Assembly: GCA_020744425.1 (NCBI GenBank)
Contig: JAGMUV010000011.1
Location: 310,001 to 374,000, forward strand
Length of the DNA stretch: 64,000 nucleotides
Reading direction: 5' to 3'
Source: Dactylonectria macrodidyma
Taxonomy: Eukaryota > Ascomycota > Sordariomycetes > Hypocreales > Nectriaceae
In this document: one piece after another, positions 58,943-64,000 of the stretch
Layout of the letters: every line of letters begins with the position of its first letter
Position numbering within the stretch: the first letter of the stretch is position 1
Translations under genes and position numbers: made by a program
The notes under the pieces: model-generated
What the model was told of the DNA's origin: nothing
The model's input: only the letters and a program-made list of their open reading frames with translations
The model's database searches: none

Positions 58943-59554
58943 GTTCGCACTGCTGGCCCGACGAAGGGATAATGTGTGAGAGATGGCTCTGCAGCAATGC
59001 GGTGCAAGTTGCAATCCTGGTTGTGCCTTTGGTGGGCTCTGGATTAGCAACACAAGTTTGCGACTAGGCGCGGACTCAGCCCGTAGAATTTTGGGCACCC
59101 TGGTCCAGAATCAGTCAAGAACGACAAGCCCGCGATATCGGTTCGGCGATAGGCCGGATCATTTTAGCCCCCGAGATATTTGACGATGACATAATGCCAT
59201 CACGCTTCCACTGAACGTGCCGCTGCTAATGGCAGGTAAACACCATGAGTTGCCCACAAATGACAAGAATTATCGGTGTTCGAATCCAGGCCTAGCCAGA
59301 TTATTTCATAATTGATGAGAGACAGATGTCAATCTAGTAACGTAACTCAACAACTGGCGGCCAATCCAGCACGTACCTACCTAGGTTCGCGCCATGGGAA
59401 TGGGTTCCAAGGATATCTTGCGCACCAACAACCTAGAACCGATGGCGGTATGAGTGCGGTGCATTGAATTGATGCCGATTTACGCATGATCCATCTCATA
59501 AGCTAACACAGTCGACAGCTGTGCTCCCCTACCTTCAAGCGGCTTTTAGAGTAC
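58943..59554. other. intergenic region, 610 bp
   Basis: Upstream of MAS2 up to the MITE. A CGATAGGCCGG element occurs near 59144, similar to the RRP5 promoter repeat. A B-box-like sequence near 59279 is not a tRNA. No gene supported. Confidence 0.4.
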
Positions 59555-59843
59555 GGAGGACCATTTCAAAAGTCTTTGCCAGTGCGTAAGCTACATTTTG
59601 CTTTTTCTTATTAAAAGAACATTAACTACATCTTATGAACGTTAGTACTAAACGAGGCCATATATTATAGTGCACCTAGCTAGCCATAATATAAGTCTAA
59701 CACCACTAAAGCTGCAGTAGATTTAGCGGATATTAGCCTGTAACGATATGAGGCTGAATATACTGTCAATTACAGACTACCTAATAAGGATTTGAGGGTA
59801 TGGCGTCCTTAGTGTGGGCAAAGACTTTTCAAATGGTCCTCTG
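59555..59843. mobile_element. MITE with 27-bp terminal inverted repeats and TA target duplication
   Basis: The left end CGGAGGACCATTTCAAAAGT... (59555-59581) and the reverse complement of the right end (59817-59843) match at 25 of 27 positions. Both flanks carry TA (59553-59554 and 59844-59845), the duplication made by Tc1/mariner-type elements. The 289-bp body is AT-rich, has no open frame, and contains a palindromic ATATTATAG...CATAATATA section at about 59660-59695. It is non-autonomous. The ends do not match the Fusarium mimp ends that I know. Confidence 0.85.
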
Positions 59844-59845
59844 TA

Positions 59846-61190
59846 GGTAATGTGGAAAACCTATCCCTGTTCCATATCAGCATCCTGCTTCCGCGTAACT
59901 TGACACCCGAGCCAAAAAGGATCACAGTTGTTACCAATGCCTAAAGCACCCACTTAGGTAGTCATCAGCCCAGAGACTTAAAAGACATACGACCGGCGTA
60001 ACCCTAGATAGCACACCCAACACCAATTCCTAGGTCAACACCACAGACATCATGTTGCACACCTCATGATACCTGCCTAACAGCGCCTCCAATACAGGTA
60101 CAAAAAAATTGTGTCGCACCAAATGATAGTCCCTGTAGTGAGGCTCAACGATTATCTGTGTCTGTTTTGCAACCAGGTATTACGGGGTGTTGGTAAACAA
60201 AAAAGGTTGCCCGGTAGCAAGTATCCCATAAAACGGCATATGGACATGTTAGCGGACCTTGAGGCAGCTAGCTCCATAGAACGATTCGAGGTATTTCCAG
60301 CTCAACTGATCCAGTGTCGCATGCTTCTTTACAATAAGTAGATAGTTCCATGAAGTCCCGAGTATCAGCTGACTCCAAAGGACAAATCAAGGTATCTCCA
60401 GCTCAACTGGTCCAGTGGCACATACCTCATTACAATATCGCTCTGGAGTAAACGAGCCAGAGCGCCACCGTCACTTAAGACTACTATCAGTAGGTCTGAA
60501 CCTCAATTACCCATTTGTTCCACAGAGAGCGGGGCAAATACTCGAATATTCCTCTCTTTAGCCTCACATACTAAGGGAATACTTTGATCCATCCTGTATT
60601 TATATGAAAACGCTACTTGAAACATCTGACCCCGCACAACGACAGGACACGGCTTACTCCTATTCCAGCTATCATATCGACCACCTTTGTCAAGGGAAGA
60701 CTGATTTGCTGCATCTTCTCAAAGTGAATCGGATTGAGACCGAGTTCGACTTCCGGTGCCGAGTCAGGGCTAGCGTTGTGTGCTTCATCGGGCCAATTGG
60801 CTTCATCTCCAGGCAAGCCCGTCATTGCTGCTCGGTTTTTTTCTGATACTTCTACCGAGAAAGACCCCTCCAGTTCCCGAAGTGATTCGGAATGCGCCCG
60901 AGCTTGACTTCTTATGCCGGAGGCTAGCTGGTGTACTGTGCCTCATGTCTTCGTCAATTAACGTCACTTTCAGGCAACTCAATCTTCCCACATAGCTCCC
61001 ATACGTATTGCATTTCTGACCTGCGGCTTGCCGTATAAATCAGGCCGTGACCTAAAATTTAAGACATGAAACTCTCGATTTTGAAAGCGCTTCTCAATCT
61101 CAAGACGCTACTTGGATAAATCTATGAAGGGGCATTAAATCAATACCCAGTGCGGCTCTGTACCCTCTCCATCTTTCCCTCTCATATGAA
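59846..61190. other. accessory region without a firm gene
   Basis: Holds a direct repeat (60290-60336 and 60391-60437). On the minus strand around 60640-60820 a frame reading SAPEVELGLNPIHFEKMQQ looks somewhat protein-like but has no family and no convincing partner exons; it may be a further decayed gene. Confidence 0.35.
60290..60437. repeat. diverged direct repeat, about 47 bp, two copies 101 bp apart
   Basis: GGTATTTCCAGCTCAACTG at 60290 and GGTATCTCCAGCTCAACTG at 60391 continue alike through CCAGTG and TTACAATA. Identity is about 80 percent with mixed transitions and transversions. Confidence 0.75.
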
Positions 61191-61993
61191 ATGAATCCCC
61201 CACACTCTGGGGCTGTCGCTCCCGGACCCAATACACCCACACCCAGCACTCCACGAAGCCGGTGGCCGCTCAAGCACAGCAGAGCTGACACAAGTCTTCT
61301 CGTCGCTATTATCGGCTTAGTCATTGCAGCAGTCTCCATCATTCCGGGATTCAGAGGGGCAAGACTCTCCAGAGACACCCTCGATCTCGCCCAGTGGACG
61401 GCCCTCAAGGATTACATCAAGGCGTGTAACAATAAACTTGTAAGTCCATCGTCTCTCACTCCCCGCGCTGATCATAAGATCTCCACTGATCTGTATCGTA
61501 GGCAGCGGGTTTGTCTTCTCCAGGTTGCAAAGATGCCCTCGACATGTCACTCCCTCCACCTCCACATGTTGAGATCAATACCACCCCCCACATTCGTCCC
61601 GTTCCTCAACGCAGATCTCCGCACCAATCCAACATCGTCACTCACTTCCAGACATCACAAGTAAACGTTCCCTTACTCGGTCTGGGTTTCTCTTTGCTCT
61701 GTGCAGCCCTTTTCATCTGGACACATTACAACAAACCATCTGATCGCACTTCCGACCCGCGTTTTAATGAAGAACCGCCAACACAGCATTGCAATTGCAG
61801 TGCTGCGAGACATCGGATAAGAACGTCGGAAGGTTATCGCGGCCCGCTAAGGTCCACTGAACCCCCTCTAGACAACGGCGCTATTACGACCAGTAGGCAA
61901 GCCCAAAATAGAAGTTCACTTATCGTGTTGGTGCCGCGTGCGCGTCACTGTCGAAGTTGGGAAGAAATTCGCATGCCCTTTTTTCATTTATGA
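61191..61993 (+). CDS. hypothetical protein with two predicted membrane segments
   Basis: Two exons (61191..61439, 61502..61993) encode up to 246 residues; the intron has GTAAGT/TAG borders and joins CNNKL to AAGLSSPGCKDALDM in phase. A hydrophobic helix SLLVAIIGLVIAAVSIIPG (about 36-54) follows a Pro/Ser-rich start; a second, VNVPLLGLGFSLLCAALFIW, lies near residue 140. The segment LDLAQWTALKDYIKAC is typical of a group of short uncharacterised fungal membrane proteins. No function is known. The 3' end is uncertain because a different frame with zinc-finger-like character begins at about 61938 and overlaps it. Confidence 0.6.
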
Positions 61994-62506
61994 CCCCGCA
62001 AAATATGGTGCTTATGACGCCTGCACCGGTCCCTCATCCCGAATGATGGCTATTGACAGCGTCTTGTTAGTAGAGTCCTTTCCAGCTTGCCAGCAGTCTC
62101 CCGTTTCGATGTCTAACGTACCCCGCCAGGACTCACCTATTCGAGCATCACGACCAATCCCAATGGTGCCAGCACTGTCGCAGAGTATTGCAGAGCGAAA
62201 TTTCGGTCCACGGCCGCCCGTGCAGTGATAACGGAACAGATAGACATGGTTCCATGTCTGATACTGACCACTCCGCAGATGAAGCACCTTGGAAACTCCC
62301 CTCCCTGAAGCAAGCTCTATTGTGAACGCACAGCTCACAGATGAGGAGGGATGGAAGGCGTTGTACCGCATGTTGCTCCACCTCGACTCGACAGCCGGTG
62401 CACCCTCTCCGTGTAGGTCTTTTTCGATTTTGTCGAAGGTAACACAGCCTGACTTCGAAGACAGATTGCTAGGCCGAACGGTTGCACAGACCAATACTAT
62501 GTACTA
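61938..62506 (+). pseudogene. decayed C2H2-like fungal gene fragment
   Basis: Two plus-strand pieces in different frames match opposite ends of a common fungal zinc-finger-like family. The first, KKFACPFFIYDPAKYGAYDACTGP, is the usual FACPFYKYDP..Y..C opening; the second, LTDEEGWKALYRMLLHLD then PSPC (about 62331-62412), corresponds to the EEEKWK.IYRILFP.D..PSPY region. The histidine-rich finger block normally between them is absent, and stops interrupt the path. I take it as a degenerate copy. The long minus-strand frame at 62012-62494 overlaps it and is treated as a shadow. Confidence 0.45.
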
Positions 62507-63167
62507 GGCCCATGCTAGTGATGCACATGTGAGTGGTAAATGGTGTGGAAAATGTGGCAAGAAAGCTCTGGGTCCCATTTCAACGGTTCAATAAAAGGGT
62601 TGGGAACTTAGGATTGTACTTTTGGGTTCGAGGCATGGCGAACAGAGCGTTGGATTTCTTTATGTTATAATGGATATCAAGGCGTATAGAGAGAAACATG
62701 GTGTTTATATATAAGCCATCTCATTATCAACCTTCCTGTAATCTGTTCGACCGCCACCCCCAACCACGATATGTAATATGCCCAGCTATCTTCCACCACC
62801 ACCCAAAAAACCCGGGCAGTCTGCCGTTTACAAGATCGCTGTGCCTCCCTGCCCCATACGGACCATCCTCTCCTAGTAAAAGCAAAGTTAAAGTAAAATG
62901 ACCAGTTCGTTTGCTTCCCCTTCAGTTGCAGGTCAAGGTCTCTGTGAGACCCGATATAATAGTAGTTATAAAAAAACACCAACGCCTATGCTTTGCATGA
63001 GGTTAGCCCCCAGGAAGTGCGAAAAGAAGGACGCCGCCGCCATGATGCCAGAAAAGAATAGATCCCGCCGGTTTGCGTCCTAGCGTAGCAAATCAAATGA
63101 GCCAACATCGTGACTGGTCTAAGCAATAAGGTAAAGGTCACCACTGGCGTCGTTTGACCTCCCATAC
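62507..63167. other. intergenic region, 660 bp
   Basis: Downstream flank of the RING ligase gene. AT-rich parts near 62640-62720; no gene or repeat supported. Confidence 0.45.
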
Positions 63168-63964
63168 CTATCGGGAGCCCGAGTCGTCGCTAGGGCGAGA
63201 GCCGTTAACGTCCATATCTGCTGCAGCGTCTAAGCTTCGCATCTCTGCTGTCGTCGCATCTGCATTGCGACCGGCACTCCCGTCAAATACCCAGGGCCCG
63301 GCGTTGTTCCTCGGAGTGATGGGTCCCTCCACGCCTGGTGTCAGTCCTGGAGGTGAAGGTGTTCGGCTGTCTCGCAGAGTCATGTGTCGGCCAGCCCCTG
63401 ATGCGGAACTTCTAATTGGCAAGGGCTCAGAGACGGTGTGCGGTAGGCTTCCTCGCATCGGGCTCTCCGGTGTGATATTGACCGTCACGTCCATAGGGTC
63501 GACTTCGTGGGCGTCCGAGTGTTGTGGTTCTGGTGTAAGCGCTTCTGGTGTCGCGACAGGCACTGCAGGCGCTGTCGTGACCGCCGGTGCAGCATCAGCA
63601 CCACTTTCTGCTTCTGCCTCCGCCTCCTCCTCACTCTTCAATTGTTCCCACTCTTCGGCGAGCTCGTCTACGTCTGCTTCGAGATCGGCGCCGGCGCGGC
63701 AGTTGGGGCAGATAAAAATGGGATATTGGGGTGACATGAGAAGCGATCTCACGCACTTGAAATGCCAAGTGTGGGAGCAGGGTGCTACGAACAAAGATTG
63801 GCACGGCTAGGGACATGTTAGTGGGATCATACTGCGGAACCCGCATATGCGGGCTTCTTTTGAAACGTACTGCAATGGAGCTCAAACATATTGAGCAATC
63901 CTGTGAGCTGGAGCTGGCTGCTCCACTGGTAGCCATTGTTTGTAGCCTTTTATGGGCGGCCATA
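63168..63964 (-). CDS. Dma1/Chf1-type RING E3 ubiquitin ligase (5' partial)
   Basis: The last two exons, complement(63168..63806, 63871..63964), are visible; the rest lies beyond the right edge. An acceptor (CCTAG) at 63965-63966 starts the upstream exon. Splicing joins QDCSICLSSIA to PCQSLFVAPCSHTWHFKC, forming a C3HC4 RING that ends FICPNCR. A 175-residue acidic and Pro/Thr-rich tail follows. The SLFVAPCSHTWH..C and following hydrophobic LLMSPQYP block are diagnostic of the FHA-RING ligases Dma1/Dma2/Chf1 (CHFR relatives), which monitor spindle position and mitotic exit through septin and SIN regulators. The FHA domain would be encoded outside the window. Confidence 0.85.
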
Positions 63965-64000
63965 CTAGGAAATAATGTCAGCACCGAAGCTTCGGAGGTG

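Noticed and set aside
59265..59295. tRNA B-box-like GTGTTCGAATCC
   Set aside because: Flanking bases do not form a T-arm and no A box or acceptor stem is found at the right distance.
62012..62494. 160-codon minus-strand frame
   Set aside because: It lacks an ATG start (opens with TTG), has no recognised family, and overlaps plus-strand pieces that match a known fungal family.

Overview
The window is nuclear DNA of a filamentous ascomycete, most likely a Sordariomycete. The evidence is short introns (about 42-110 nt) with GT..AG borders, isolated genes on both strands, a dispersed 5S rRNA gene, and fungal-specific families: a SesB-like NLR, zinc-cluster regulators, a ligninase-type peroxidase and a NIS1-like secreted protein. 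No species is assigned. Exon borders were inferred by eye from splice sites, reading-frame continuity and family similarity.

1-7.6 kb: the 3' part of an Itc1-type chromatin-remodelling subunit, a glutathione S-transferase, a mitochondrial PPR protein, and the kinetochore subunit Mis12/Mtw1. 7.6-14.1 kb is gene-poor: a divergent but structurally intact 5S rRNA gene (7960-8078) and a broken coding remnant (about 9465-10110). 14.1-19.4 kb: a secreted class II peroxidase and the spindle midzone protein Ase1/PRC1. 21.7-28.6 kb: three co-directional minus-strand genes, namely a type I sulfatase, a regulator with two complete tandem Zn2Cys6 clusters, and an MFS monocarboxylate-type transporter. This looks like a small sulfate-ester utilisation unit with its own regulator.

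29.9-36 kb: glutaminyl-tRNA synthetase (with an 8-nt micro-exon) and a fungal NLR built as SesB-like hydrolase, NB-ARC and TPR-like repeats, preceded by an overlapping upstream ORF. 36.9-43.1 kb: a zinc-type alcohol dehydrogenase/enoyl reductase, a YciI-like protein, a cytosolic-type branched-chain aminotransferase (with a GC-AG intron) and a C2H2 regulator, possibly a small metabolic cluster. A GC-rich minisatellite lies inside this block.

44-59 kb is mostly housekeeping: an Irs4-like EH-domain protein, a NIS1-like effector, the ribosome biogenesis factor Rrp5, a YML020W-like alpha/beta hydrolase sharing Rrp5's divergent promoter, and the alpha subunit of the mitochondrial processing peptidase. 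59-63 kb is accessory sequence: a TA-flanked MITE with 27-bp inverted repeats, a direct repeat, a small predicted membrane protein and a decayed zinc-finger-like gene. The window ends in the 3' part of a Dma1/Chf1-type RING ubiquitin ligase whose 5' end lies outside.
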